NCBI RefSeq assembly: GCF_017875645.1
Contig: NZ_JAGGMR010000001.1
Span: 930,001 to 994,000 of the forward strand
Origin: Nocardia goodfellowii
GTDB lineage: Bacteria > Actinomycetota > Actinomycetes > Mycobacteriales > Mycobacteriaceae
Reading direction: 5' to 3'
DNA length: 64,000 nt
The notes under the pieces are model-generated. The model was not told the origin of the DNA. It saw nothing but the letters and a program-made list of their open reading frames with translations, and did no database searches. The position numbers and the translations under genes were made by a program. This document shows, piece by piece, positions 7,792 through 17,050 of the stretch (its first letter is position 1; each line of letters starts with the position of its first letter).

Positions 7792-10713
7792 TCAGGCCTT
7801 CTTGGCCGCGGTCTTCTTCGCGGCGGTCTTCTTGGCGGTCGTCTTCTTCGCGGTCGTCTTGGTGGCCGCCGTCTTGGTGGCGGTCTTCTTCGCTGCGGCC
7901 TTCTTCGCCGGCGCCTTCTTGGCCGTCTTCTTCACCGGGCCGCGCGCCCGCCGATCCGCCAGCAGCTCCGAAGCCCGCTCGTCGGTGATGGATTCGACCT
8001 CGTCACCCTTGCGCAGGCTCGCGTTGGTCTCGCCGTCGGTGACGTACGGACCGAAGCGGCCGTCCTTGATCACCATCGGCTTACCCGTGGCGGAGTCGTT
8101 GCCGAGCTCGCGCAGCGCCGCCGCGCTGGCGGCCTGCCGGCCACGCCGCTTGGGTTCGGCGTAGATCTTCAGCGCCTCCTCCAGCGTCACGGTGAAGATC
8201 TGATCCTCGGTGGCCAGCGAGCGCGAGTCCGTGCCCTTCTTCAGGTACGGGCCGTAACGACCGTTCTGCGCGGTGATCTCCTCACCGGACGCCGGATCCT
8301 TACCCACCACGCGCGGCAGCGACAGCAGCTTCAACGCGTCGTCCAGGGTGATGGTGGCCAAATCCATCGACTTCAGCAGCGAACCGGTGCGCGGTTTGGG
8401 CGCGGCCGCCTTCTTCGCCGTCTTCTTGGCCGGGGCGTCGGTGGCTTCCGGCTCGGGCAGGATCTCGGTCACATAAGGACCGAAACGTCCTTCCTTGGCG
8501 ACGATTTCGTGCCCGGTCACCGGGTCGGCACCGAGTTTGCGGCCCTCCTGCGGCGTCGAGAACAGCTTCTCGGCGACCTCGGGGGTCAGCTCGTCCGGCG
8601 GCAGATCGTCGGGCAGGTTCGCCCGCTGCGAGATCGAATCACCTTCGGGGTCATCGGGATTGGTGACCATGCGCTCCAGGTACGGCCCGAATCGGCCGAC
8701 CCGAACCACCACGTCGCGGCCCTCTTCATCGGTGAACAGCTTGATCGAGTTGACCTCGCGGGCATCGATGTCATCGAGCTGCTCGCCGACCATCTTCTTC
8801 AGGCCGCCCGAGCGCGCGACCGAACCCTCGACGCCGTGATCGCCACCGAAATAGAAGGAGGACAACCAATTTCCGCGCTGCTCGCGGCCACCGGCGATGG
8901 CGTCCAGATCGTCTTCCATGGCGGCGGTGAAGTCGAAGTCGACCAATCGGCCGAAGTACGCCTCCAGTAGCCCGACCACCGCGAACGCCACCCACGACGG
9001 CACCAGCGCGCTACCACGCTTGTACACATAGCCGCGGTCCAGAATCGTCTTGATGATCGACGCGTATGTCGACGGACGACCGATGCCGAGTTCTTCCAGC
9101 GTCTTGATCAGCGAAGCTTCGGTGAAACGCGCGGGCGGATTCGTGCTGTGCCCATCGGGATTCAGTTCCACCGCGGTGACGCCCTGGCCCTCGTCCAGGG
9201 CAGGCAGACGGGATTCGGCGTCGTCGGACTGGCCGCCCGCCTCCTCGTCCACGCTCTCCACGTAGGCCTTGAGGAAGCCGGCGAAGGTGATGGTGCGACC
9301 GGAGGCGGAGAACACGCACTCTTCGCCGGTGCCCGCGACGCCGGTGATGCGCAGCGTCAGCGTGGTGCCCTTGGCGTCGGCCATCTGCGAGGCGACAGTG
9401 CGCTGCCAGATCAGCTCGTAGAGCTTGAATTCGTCTGTGTCGAGCCGAGAGTGCAGCTGGCCCGGGGTTTGGAAGGTGTCGCCGGAGGGACGGATCGCCT
9501 CGTGCGCCTCCTGCGCGTTCTTCACCTTGCGGGTGTACTGACGCGGCGTCGGCGAGACATAATCCGGACCGTAGAGCTGCGTAGCCTGCGAACGCGCGGC
9601 ATCGATCGCCGACTGCGACAGCGTGGTCGAGTCGGTACGCATATAGGTGATGTAGCCGTTTTCGTAGAGTCGCTGCGCGACCCGCATCGTGCGCTCGGAG
9701 CTGAACCGCAGCTTGCGGCCCGCCTCCTGCTGCAACGTCGAGGTCATGAACGGCGGATACGGCTTGCGCGAGTACGGCTTCGACTCCGCGGAGGAAACGA
9801 CCAGGTCGGCGCCGTCGAGCGCCTCCGCGAGCCGGCGGGCGTAGGGCTCGTCCAGTACGACGACACCGCTGCCCTTGAGCTGACCGTCGGGGCCGAAATC
9901 ACGGCCGCTGGCCACCCGCGAGCCGTCGACCTGCACCAACCGCGCCCCGAAGGTCCGCGGATTGGACGAATCGCTGCCGGCGGCGGCGCCCGCGTCGAGT
10001 TTCGCTGCGATATCCCAGTATTCGGCCGAGCGGAACGCCATGCGCTCACGCTCACGCTGCACGATCACCCGGGTCGCGACGGACTGCACACGGCCCGCCG
10101 ACAGCTTCGGCATGACCTTCTTCCACAGCACCGGACTGACCTCATACCCATAAAGGCGGTCCAGGATGCGGCGAGTCTCCTGCGCGTCGACCAGATCGTT
10201 GTCGAGTTCGCGGGTATCGGCGGCGGCGGCCTGAATGGCCGGCTCGGTGATCTCGTGGAACACCATGCGGCGCACCGGCACCTTGGGCTTGAGCGTCTCC
10301 AGCAGGTGCCAGGCGATGGCCTCGCCCTCGCGGTCGGGGTCGGTGGCGAGGTAGAGCTCGTCGGCGTCTTTGAGTAGGTTCTTTAGCTCGCTGACCTTGG
10401 CTTTCTTCTCCGGGCTCACCACATAGATCGGCTCGAAGTCGTGATCGACATCGACGCCTAGGCGGGCCCAGGACTCACCCTTGTACTTGGCGGGTACGTC
10501 CGCGGCACCGCGCGGTAGGTCCCGAATATGACCGACAGAGGCTTCGACCGTGTAGTTGCGACCCAGGTACGGCGCGATCTTGCGGGCCTTGGTCGGGGAC
10601 TCGACGATCACGAGACGACGCAGGGGACGGCCCTGGTCGGCTGTACCGAGGTCTCGTGCTGCCACCGGCGAATACACCTTTCCTTCTCGACCCGCGCGAC
10701 GCTGGTGCGTCAT
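7792..10713 (-). CDS. topA: DNA topoisomerase I
   Basis: A 973-residue type IA topoisomerase that relaxes negatively supercoiled DNA. The TOPRIM domain has V-E-S-P-T-K-A (Glu38) and D-P-D-R-E-G-E (125-131). The catalytic tyrosine is Tyr357 in I-T-Y-M-R-T-D-S. The C-terminal half carries repeated G-R-F-G-P-Y or G-R-Y-G-P-Y modules typical of actinobacterial TopA in place of zinc fingers, and the protein ends in a lysine/alanine-rich tail of about 50 residues that binds DNA. The ATG at 10713 adds about 30 residues before L-V-I-V-E-S-P; a later start is possible. A 46-bp segment of this gene (8725-8770) is duplicated in the tad locus at 14694-14739. Confidence 0.96.
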   Translation of the reverse strand: MTHQRRAGREGKVYSPVAARDLGTADQGRPLRRLVIVESPTKARKIAPYLGRNYTVEASVGHIRDLPRGAADVPAKYKGESWARLGVDVDHDFEPIYVVSPEKKAKVSELKNLLKDADELYLATDPDREGEAIAWHLLETLKPKVPVRRMVFHEITEPAIQAAAADTRELDNDLVDAQETRRILDRLYGYEVSPVLWKKVMPKLSAGRVQSVATRVIVQRERERMAFRSAEYWDIAAKLDAGAAAGSDSSNPRTFGARLVQVDGSRVASGRDFGPDGQLKGSGVVVLDEPYARRLAEALDGADLVVSSAESKPYSRKPYPPFMTSTLQQEAGRKLRFSSERTMRVAQRLYENGYITYMRTDSTTLSQSAIDAARSQATQLYGPDYVSPTPRQYTRKVKNAQEAHEAIRPSGDTFQTPGQLHSRLDTDEFKLYELIWQRTVASQMADAKGTTLTLRITGVAGTGEECVFSASGRTITFAGFLKAYVESVDEEAGGQSDDAESRLPALDEGQGVTAVELNPDGHSTNPPARFTEASLIKTLEELGIGRPSTYASIIKTILDRGYVYKRGSALVPSWVAFAVVGLLEAYFGRLVDFDFTAAMEDDLDAIAGGREQRGNWLSSFYFGGDHGVEGSVARSGGLKKMVGEQLDDIDAREVNSIKLFTDEEGRDVVVRVGRFGPYLERMVTNPDDPEGDSISQRANLPDDLPPDELTPEVAEKLFSTPQEGRKLGADPVTGHEIVAKEGRFGPYVTEILPEPEATDAPAKKTAKKAAAPKPRTGSLLKSMDLATITLDDALKLLSLPRVVGKDPASGEEITAQNGRYGPYLKKGTDSRSLATEDQIFTVTLEEALKIYAEPKRRGRQAASAAALRELGNDSATGKPMVIKDGRFGPYVTDGETNASLRKGDEVESITDERASELLADRRARGPVKKTAKKAPAKKAAAKKTATKTAATKTTAKKTTAKKTAAKKTAAKKA

Positions 10714-10913
10714 CTATCTACCGCGGTTTGGGGCAAGCGTCGGCAACATCTGCCGCCGCTACCAGACACGTTTATACCTTGACGTCGGCTGCGGGCGATT
10801 GCTTGCGACCCCGAACCACCGAGCGTACGTGGTAACCGGAACCCAGTATGCAGTGCGGGAGCCGCTAGGTGCCGTATGCCACTCGGAGATGTGTCCTGCC
10901 CCAGATATAGCTC

Positions 10914-10945
10914 GTCCCCCACCTCCGCTACCGGGGGTGAGGGAC
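10914..10945 (-). terminator. cspA terminator hairpin
   Basis: A 14-bp stem with one mismatch and one wobble pair around a 4-base loop lies 21 bp past the cspA stop on the minus strand. It has no U tract, which is common for actinomycete terminators. Confidence 0.65.
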
Positions 10946-10966
10946 GCGCTGTGGATTATGCGTCGC

Positions 10967-11173
10967 TCAGCTGAGCGCGCGAACTCCGGTGGCCTGCGGG
11001 CCCTTGGTGCCCTGGCCGACCTCGAACTCGACCTTCTGGTTCTCCTCGAGGGTGCGGAAGCCCTGACCCTGGATCTCGGAGTAGTGGACGAAGACGTCAG
11101 CGGAGCCGTCCTCGGGCGCGATGAAGCCGAACCCCTTCTCCGCGTTGAACCACTTCACAGTTCCCTGTGCCAT
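10967..11173 (-). CDS. cspA: Cold-shock protein (CspA family)
   Basis: A 68-residue single cold-shock domain that binds single-stranded nucleic acid and acts as an RNA chaperone. RNP1 is K-G-F-G-F-I and RNP2 is V-F-V-H-Y, both intact. The start ATG 11173 has an AAGGAAT binding site. The frame is open upstream but the family start is unambiguous. An untranslated region of up to several hundred bases separates it from the divergent helicase gene, compatible with the long 5' leaders of cold-shock genes. The order topA-cspA-helicase matches M. tuberculosis Rv3646c-Rv3648c-Rv3649. Confidence 0.95.
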   Translation of the reverse strand: MAQGTVKWFNAEKGFGFIAPEDGSADVFVHYSEIQGQGFRTLEENQKVEFEVGQGTKGPQATGVRALS

Positions 11174-11543
11174 TCTATTCCTTCTCTTTCTTACCGGAAC
11201 GGCGGACAACTGGGTTCGTCCACCGGGTCCGTTCCGACCGTTGTACTGTTGGTTCCCCCTGCAAGGAAAGCACCAAGCACACCGTTCGCAACATCGATCC
11301 TGCTGACGGTTTGGACTTTGGATCCGTCCCTCGAACACAGAAGCTTGCGACCAGGAACCAGTGAACCATGTCTTCGAGCAATTCGACAGTCGAGTTACCG
11401 ACAATTTGCAAAAAAGTTGATCTTGCGAATGCGCAGGTGAGGGACGCAATGGGTGAATCCAGACTCAAGGTTCGTTTGCTCCTGGATAACCTAGTGAGCA
11501 TCTGGCAAACCCCCTGTGACCCGGGTCGCTATTTGGTATCGAA
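11174..11543. promoter_or_regulatory. Divergent cspA/helicase control region
   Basis: This gap separates the divergent cspA and helicase genes and must hold both promoters and the cspA leader. It is less GC-rich than its flanks, especially near 11380-11430. I could not assign individual promoter boxes with confidence. The short frames in it have no support. Confidence 0.5.
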
Positions 11544-13991
11544 ATGGCAGGTAGGCCTTGCCAACCGCACACGTTTCACACTTTCTCGGCGTGTCGGGCG
11601 TCCCGCGTTGTGAATCCTCCCGACTTCTCGACCCTCTCGCACAGTTCCGAACAGCTCAGCTACGGTCGATCGTTGCTGAATCGTGTCCTCCCCCGTGACC
11701 CCCGACTCACCCATGTCGTAGAGCTACCGTCCCGCCACGCGCTCACCACGGAATGGCCGTCCTGGGCGGCGCCCGAGGTAGTCGACGCCATGCGCGCCGC
11801 CGGTATCGAAAAGCCCTGGAGTCACCAGACCAGCACCGCCGAAGCGGCCGCGAGCGGGCAGCACGTGGTGGTCAGCACCGGCACCGCCTCCGGGAAATCC
11901 CTGGGATATCAGCTGCCCGTCCTCACCGCGCTGCGTGCAGACCCCCGGGCCACCGCCCTTTATCTGGCGCCGACCAAAGCGTTGGGCGCCGATCAACTAC
12001 GTGCGATCGGGGAATTGACCCACGAGGGTCAGCTGCGGGACGTCCACCCGGCCACCTACGACGGCGACACTCCCGCCGAGATCCGGCAGTGGGCGCGGGC
12101 CAACGCACGCTGGATCTTCACCAATCCCGACATGCTGCACCTGGGCATTCTCCGGTCGCATCAGCGCTGGGCCCGGGTGCTGCGCCGGCTGCGCTATGTG
12201 GTGATCGACGAATGCCACGCCTATCGCGGGGTCTTCGGGTCACATGTGGCACTGGTGCTGCGCAGATTACGGCGCATCGCCCAGTACTACGGCGCGGATC
12301 CGGTGTTCATACTGTGCTCGGCGACCACCGCCGAACCCGCGGCCGCCGCGTCGCGGTTGATCGGCGCGCCCTGCGTCTCGGTGACCGAGGACGGTTCGCC
12401 GCAGGGTGCTCGCACGGTCGCACTGCTCGAACCGCCCCTCACCGCGCTGACCGGTGAGAACGGTGCACCGATACGGCGTTCGGCGACATCGGAGGCGGCC
12501 GGGATCATGGCGGATCTGGTGGCCGAAGGAGCACGGACGCTGACCTTCGTGCGCTCCCGGCGCGCCGCCGAATTGATCGCGATGGACACCAGGCTGCGGC
12601 TGCGCGAGGTGGATCCCGACCTCGCCGAACGGGTCGCCGCCTATCGGGCCGGATACCTGGGCGAGGATCGGCGAGCCCTGGAGACGGCGCTGTCCGACGG
12701 CACGCTGCTCGGCGCGGCCACCACCAACGCGCTCGAACTCGGCGTGGATATCGCGGGGCTGGACGCGGTGGTGATGGCCGGATTCCCGGGCACGGTGGCC
12801 TCGTTCTGGCAGCAGGCCGGACGGGCCGGGCGGCGCACCCAAGGGTCGCTGGTACTGCTCGTGGCCAGGGACGATCCGCTCGACACCTACCTGGTGCGGC
12901 ACCCCGAGGCACTGCTGGAAAAGCCGGTCGAGGCGACGATCACCGATCCGCACAATCCCTACGTGCTGGGCCCGCAGTTGCTCTGCGCGGCACTGGAACT
13001 GCCCCTCACCGACGCCGAAGTCGACGCACTGGACGCGCGCGAGTTGATGGCCGATCTCGCAGCTCAGGGGCTGGTTCGATGGCGGGGAAACGGCGGCGGA
13101 CGCTGGTATGTGACCGATGTTCAGGCCGGGCCGCACGACGCGGTGGACGTGCGCGGCGGGATCGGCGCTCCGGTAGCGATCGTGGACGGCGAAACCGGGC
13201 GGATGCTCGGCACCGCCGACGCTGGACGGGCCCCCGCCACCCTGCATCAAGGGGCGGTGCACCTGCATCAGGGCGAGACCTACCTGGTCGACGAACTGGA
13301 TCTGGAGGGCGGGGTCGCGTTCGTGAGCGCTGTCGACCCCGGGTACACCACCAGTGCGCGTCAGCGCACCTCGATCGCGATCGACGGCATTACCGAACAG
13401 CACAGCCATGGCGCGGTGACCAGCGCATTGGCGCAGGTCACGGTAACCAGCCAGGTGATCGGCTACCTCCGCACCCTGCGAACCGGCGAGGTGCTCGACC
13501 TCGTCGAACTGGATCTACCGGCACAGACACTGCCCACCCGCGCGGTCCTCTACACCGTCACGCCGGAGCTGCTGGAGCGCGCCGGCATCGAGCCGCCCGA
13601 GGTCCCGGGAGCCTTGCACGCGGCCGAACATGCCGCGATCGGCCTGCTCCCGCTCGTGGCGACCTGCGATCGATGGGACATCGGCGGCGTCTCCATCGCC
13701 GAGCATCCCGACACCGGCTTGCCGACGATCTTCGTCTACGACGGCCAGCCCGGTGGGGCCGGATTCGCCGAGCGTGGGTTCGCGCAGTTGCGGCAGTGGT
13801 TGGCGGCGACGCTGGCGGCCATCGAGTCCTGCGGATGCGCGGCCGGGTGCCCGTCGTGCGTGCAGTCGCCCAAGTGCGGCAACGGCAATCACCCGTTGGA
13901 CAAGGAGGCGGCGGCTTGGCTGCTCGCGGCGGTTCTGGGCGAGTTGAGCCAGGCGGCCGCGCCTGGTGAAGGCCCGGATTCCGATTTGTGA
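11544..13991 (+). CDS. DEAD/DEAH helicase with C-terminal DUF1998 zinc site
   Basis: An 815-residue superfamily 2 helicase of the YprA/Hrq1-like type (Rv3649 counterpart). Motifs in order are H-Q at the Q-motif position, V-V-S-T-G-T-A-S-G-K-S (motif I), A-P-T-K-A-L (Ia), D-E-C-H (motif II, a DECH box), C-S-A-T-T (III), F-V-R-S-R-R (IV), T-N-A-L-E-L-G-V-D-I (V) and Q-Q-A-G-R-A-G-R (VI). The C-terminus has C-G-C-x3-C-x2-C and a further Cys, the four-cysteine metal site of DUF1998. The role is probably DNA repair or restriction-linked unwinding. ATG 11544 is used, but GTG 11610 is an equally good start. About 300 bp without a gene follow it. Confidence 0.9.
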   Translation: MAGRPCQPHTFHTFSACRASRVVNPPDFSTLSHSSEQLSYGRSLLNRVLPRDPRLTHVVELPSRHALTTEWPSWAAPEVVDAMRAAGIEKPWSHQTSTAEAAASGQHVVVSTGTASGKSLGYQLPVLTALRADPRATALYLAPTKALGADQLRAIGELTHEGQLRDVHPATYDGDTPAEIRQWARANARWIFTNPDMLHLGILRSHQRWARVLRRLRYVVIDECHAYRGVFGSHVALVLRRLRRIAQYYGADPVFILCSATTAEPAAAASRLIGAPCVSVTEDGSPQGARTVALLEPPLTALTGENGAPIRRSATSEAAGIMADLVAEGARTLTFVRSRRAAELIAMDTRLRLREVDPDLAERVAAYRAGYLGEDRRALETALSDGTLLGAATTNALELGVDIAGLDAVVMAGFPGTVASFWQQAGRAGRRTQGSLVLLVARDDPLDTYLVRHPEALLEKPVEATITDPHNPYVLGPQLLCAALELPLTDAEVDALDARELMADLAAQGLVRWRGNGGGRWYVTDVQAGPHDAVDVRGGIGAPVAIVDGETGRMLGTADAGRAPATLHQGAVHLHQGETYLVDELDLEGGVAFVSAVDPGYTTSARQRTSIAIDGITEQHSHGAVTSALAQVTVTSQVIGYLRTLRTGEVLDLVELDLPAQTLPTRAVLYTVTPELLERAGIEPPEVPGALHAAEHAAIGLLPLVATCDRWDIGGVSIAEHPDTGLPTIFVYDGQPGGAGFAERGFAQLRQWLAATLAAIESCGCAAGCPSCVQSPKCGNGNHPLDKEAAAWLLAAVLGELSQAAAPGEGPDSDL

Positions 13992-14289
13992 CGAGGCCGC
14001 GCTTCGGGCGTGACCGCGTCGCCGCCTGGCTGGGAGATCACCAGCGAGCGCGCTGGCCTGTCCCGGTAGGCGTTGCGCGGTCGGATGCAGCCGGGTTTCG
14101 TCCGGATTAAATAGGATGGGATTCATGTTAACTGCGCTATTGCCACACTCCTTTCCGGCGCGACGTGCGGTTTCATTCGAATGGCCCAGACAGCGCGGGC
14201 ATAAATAGAACTGAAGTCGCATTTGTTGGTCATCTGAATTACGGAATTGCACGCACTCAGGAGGCTGAGCGCAAAGTGTGAACCGCCAG

Positions 14290-14862
14290 TCACAACTCAT
14301 CCTCGACTGGTCCTGCTCGCGCGATAGCACTAACTACCCGGGCACCAAACAGACCCATTGGTACATTTCTCTCGGCCGTCACAGTTACATCCCATTGCGA
14401 CACCGAACACGTCCGTACTCGCGCGCGCATAAGCCGCGCGATGTCTCCAGCCGCGGCACACCCTGCCTCCACTCCCTCCCCGAGCGCACCTGCCCCCGCC
14501 AATGCCGCCAGATCAGCAGCTGCCTGCACCCGATGCCGCGCCACCACAGCTGCCCCAACCTGACTGATCAACAACGTGACCGCGATCAAACCCGCGAGCG
14601 CGAGGCAGGCCAGCACAGTCGCGCCGCCGCGCTCGTCCCCCGCTTCGATCACCAACCGCCTTCGTGGTGGCCCGTTCAGCCCTCCGCTATCGGCATCGAT
14701 GCCCGCGAGGTCAGCTCGATCAAGCTGTTCACCGATGAAAGCGAAGCACGTCGCCACCGTGTTCGGCACCCATGGCCGACGTAGCCCGTCGAACCTCACG
14801 ATCATCGTATCCGTGTGTTCGAGAGGTGTTGGCCCGCAGACCGTTTCGGCATCCTTGCTCAC
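14290..14862 (-). CDS. TadE-like pseudopilin, Rv3654c family, with extended N-terminus
   Basis: The core (about residues 72-190) is the family found between the helicase and tad genes in actinobacteria: D-E-R-G-G-A-T-V-L, a hydrophobic helix, then V-A-R-H-R-V-Q-A-A-A-D-L-A-A-L-A-G-A. It is probably a minor pilus-associated, membrane-anchored protein. The GTG start at 14862 overlaps the tadE stop (GTGA), so translation is coupled. Between that start and the core lie about 70 residues with no family character, and part of them (near residues 42-56) is encoded by the antisense strand of a 46-bp topA fragment at 14694-14739. The extension is therefore an insertion. Whether translation really starts at 14862 or at an internal codon near 14650 is open. 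Confidence 0.75.
   Translation of the reverse strand: MSKDAETVCGPTPLEHTDTMIVRFDGLRRPWVPNTVATCFAFIGEQLDRADLAGIDADSGGLNGPPRRRLVIEAGDERGGATVLACLALAGLIAVTLLISQVGAAVVARHRVQAAADLAALAGAGALGEGVEAGCAAAGDIARLMRARVRTCSVSQWDVTVTAERNVPMGLFGARVVSAIARAGPVEDEL
14694..14739 (+). repeat. 46-bp topA-derived segment
   Basis: On the plus strand these bases match the sense strand of topA at 8770-8725 in 45 of 46 positions; the sole difference is A to G in TCA(A/G)CTCG. In topA the segment encodes I-D-A-R-E-V-N-S-I-K-L-F-T-D-E. Here it lies antisense within the 5' part of the Rv3654c-like gene. Flanking bases are not clearly homologous, so it is a small templated insertion and not a gene duplication. Confidence 0.9.
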
Positions 14863-15215
14863 TGAGACACTCCAGGCTCTTGCATGGCAACGGCATCCGC
14901 CCGCAACAACAGCGGCAACAACGGCGACCGGGCGGAAACAACCACCACCACCCGGTCCCCTTCCACGCGCATCGCGACGTCGGCGCCCGGCGGTGCTACC
15001 CGCCGAGCCACCGCTACCGCATTCGCCTCGTCCCCGCGCGCGGCCAATCGAGCTGCTTCACGCGCGGCGTCGACACAACGCACCTGTGTCGACGCCGCGA
15101 GCAAAGCCCCGAAACACAGCACCACCGCAACCAGGACCGCACTCAACGCGATCGCCGCCTCGACTGTCACCGCACCCCGGTCCCCCGCCGACCTCGCTGC
15201 CCGCCCAACCTTCAC
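14859..15215 (-). CDS. tadE: TadE-family pilus assembly protein
   Basis: A 118-residue protein with R-G-A-V-T-V-E-A-A-I-A-L near residues 14-25, the TadE-type pseudopilin motif with Glu at the +5-like position, followed by one hydrophobic helix. C-V-D-A-A-R-E-A-A-R-L-A-A-R-G-D comes next, as in Rv3655c. It is thought to be processed by the prepilin peptidase and to sit in the inner part of the Tad pilus machine. The start GTG 15215 overlaps the flp stop and its own stop overlaps the next start (GTGA at both ends), so three genes are translationally coupled. The longer open frame to 17138 is an artefact of the repeat array. Confidence 0.85.
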   Translation of the reverse strand: MKVGRAARSAGDRGAVTVEAAIALSAVLVAVVLCFGALLAASTQVRCVDAAREAARLAARGDEANAVAVARRVAPPGADVAMRVEGDRVVVVVSARSPLLPLLLRADAVAMQEPGVSQ

Positions 15216-15391
15216 ACGCTGGTGTTCAACGCCTTGTCGATGATCTTCGTCAACGCGTTCACGATCGAATCTCCGGTCACCACGGCATACAACACGGCCC
15301 CGAAGGCCGCCGCCGCGATAGTCCCGATCGCATATTCGACCGTGCTCATCCCCTCCTCTGCTCCCACCACCCGCAACACCCGCACCCGCAT
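15212..15391 (-). CDS. flp: Flp-type pilin (DUF4244, Rv3656c family)
   Basis: The mature part is unmistakable: G-M-S-T-V-E-Y-A-I-G-T (cleavage after Gly14, Glu at +5, Tyr at +6), a hydrophobic helix, then V-V-T-G-D-S-I-V-N-A-L-T. It is the structural subunit of the Tad pilus. I give the 59-residue form starting at ATG 15391, which has a normal short basic leader and a GGAG upstream. The same frame is open without a stop back to an ATG at 16990, 60 bp after tadC and behind a strong GAGAGGGGA site. That longer form would be a 592-residue pilin with a repeat-expanded N-terminus. Weak third-position GC in the expanded part argues against long-standing selection as protein. Confidence 0.75.
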   Translation of the reverse strand: MRVRVLRVVGAEEGMSTVEYAIGTIAAAAFGAVLYAVVTGDSIVNALTKIIDKALNTSV

Positions 15392-16990
15392 CCCCAACTC
15401 CAACCGCCGCCCCACCGCCCAAGCACGAAGGCCGATCCGCCCCCACACCACACGCTGCGCGGCCGCCCACAGATGAAGCGCGGTTCGACCCAACATGGTC
15501 GGTTGCACCGCCGCACACGAACGACGGCCAACCCGACCACACACCGTTCGCCGCACCACCTCCCACAGACGAAGCCCGGTTCGACCCACCATGGTTCGCT
15601 GCACCGCCGCACACGGAATAAACCCGATTCGCTCCAACACCATCCGCCGCACCGCCGCACACTGGCGAAGCCCGGCCTGACCCAAGACTGTCCGTGCTCG
15701 GGCGACGAGGCGGCCCAGCACCGTCGGTCGCGCCACTGCCCACGCACGAAGGCCAACCCGACCCGACACCGTCGGTTGGACCGCCGCACGCGGACGAAGG
15801 CGAACCCGACCACACATCGTCGGTCGCACCGCCTTCCGCAGGCGAAACCCTGCCGGCCCCGGCCCCGTCCGTCGCGCCCTCTCCCATGCTCCCGAGACCA
15901 GGCGGCCCAGTTCCCGTCGCAACACCGCCGATGCGCGCAGACTGAGCCCGACCAACGCCACGTGCTGTGCCATCACCCATGCCCACAAGGCGACTCGGCC
16001 AGAGCCAAGTCGCGCGGTCACCGGCCACGCCGACGACTCGGTTTCGCCAGATCCGCGCCGAACAGCCGTCCGCGTACATCGGCCGATCCGGTCGAGCAGC
16101 GGTCGTTGTTCCTGCGTTCGTGCGCGGAATCCATTCGGGCTCAACCGCACTCGGGAGCACAACATCGACGGAGCGCCCATGCTGCCGAGGCGACGCTGTG
16201 CACCCGCCCGTGTCCGCGGGATGGTGGAGTCCGACTCGGACGGGAGGGCGGTGTCGGACTCCACCCGCTGCGGGGATTCGTACGGTGGCGGATCGACCTT
16301 CCCGATCAGCGGTCGTCGTCCCTGCATTCGGAGTCCCAAACCGTTCGGGCTCGACTCGGCTCGGGCGCACAACATCCACACCGGGTGGCCGATCCTGGCG
16401 ATTCCACGTTGTGCACCCGCCCGCGTCCGTGGGATGGCCGACGCCCCCCGCTGCGAGGGTTCGCACGTGTGGAGGTCGACCTTCCCAAGCATTGTTGGCT
16501 GCTTTGCCATTTGTCCCCGCGCACCGTTTCCGCCTACTGCGGCCCGCTGTGGAAACGTCGGCGCTCGCAGGTCGGCTTCGTTCATCGGTGACTGTTGCAC
16601 CATCGTTCCTTCCTGGAGACGGGCCTGATCCGGCCTTGCCCGCTGCGAGGAATCCCGAGCCCGCCGGTCGACTTCGTTCAGTTCCGACCGTCGCTCGGCC
16701 GTTTGTTCCCGGAGATAGGGGCGTTCCGGCCTGGCCCGATGAGACGATGCCCGTGTCCGCAGGTTGACACAGTTGAGTGCCGGCCGTCGCGCCACCATTC
16801 GCTCCCACAGATCGGTCCGGTCCGGGCGTTCCTGTGGGAACGCTCGTGCTGGATGCTCGACCACGTTGCGTGCTTGCCGCACAGTTGTTTCGGCCTGCGG
16901 GGCGGTATGGTCTCGCACCTGCTGCAGCGGTGGCTTGACTGCGATTTCGGTTTGGGCGGCCGCTGGGCCGGTCACTCTCTCGATCCGCAT
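15392..16990 (-). repeat. 48/96-bp degenerate tandem-repeat array in the flp reading frame
   Basis: From about 15420 to 15900 a 48-bp unit recurs roughly nine times. In the flp frame each unit reads like G-L-R-L-W-E-V-V-R-R-T-V-C-G-R-V or G-R-R-S-C-A-A-V-Q-P-T-M-L-G-R-T. From about 16470 to 16900 the period is 96 bp (twice 48), seen as R-P-x-R-x-x-L-x-E-x-x-x-x-R-R-x-x-L-N-x-V-x-x-R-A-R-x-S-x-R-A. Between them a unit of about 215 bp occurs twice (16096-16300 and 16311-16490). Because the periods are multiples of three, long frames stay open on both strands. The array fills the gap that in relatives is only the pilin leader. Confidence 0.8.
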
Positions 16991-17050
16991 TGGGTTCCCC
17001 TCTCTTCTGCGTCCGCGCGGCGGATCCGCGTGGGCATGGATTTGTTGTGG

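Noticed and set aside
7774..10377. Long plus-strand frames opposite topA
   Set aside because: Mirror of high-GC3 coding; Arg/Gly/Leu-rich translations with no motifs, while topA is certain on the other strand.
14576..16591. A 671-codon plus-strand frame across the tad genes
   Set aside because: Antisense to flp, tadE and the repeats; His/Pro/Thr-rich low-complexity translation with no recognisable domain.
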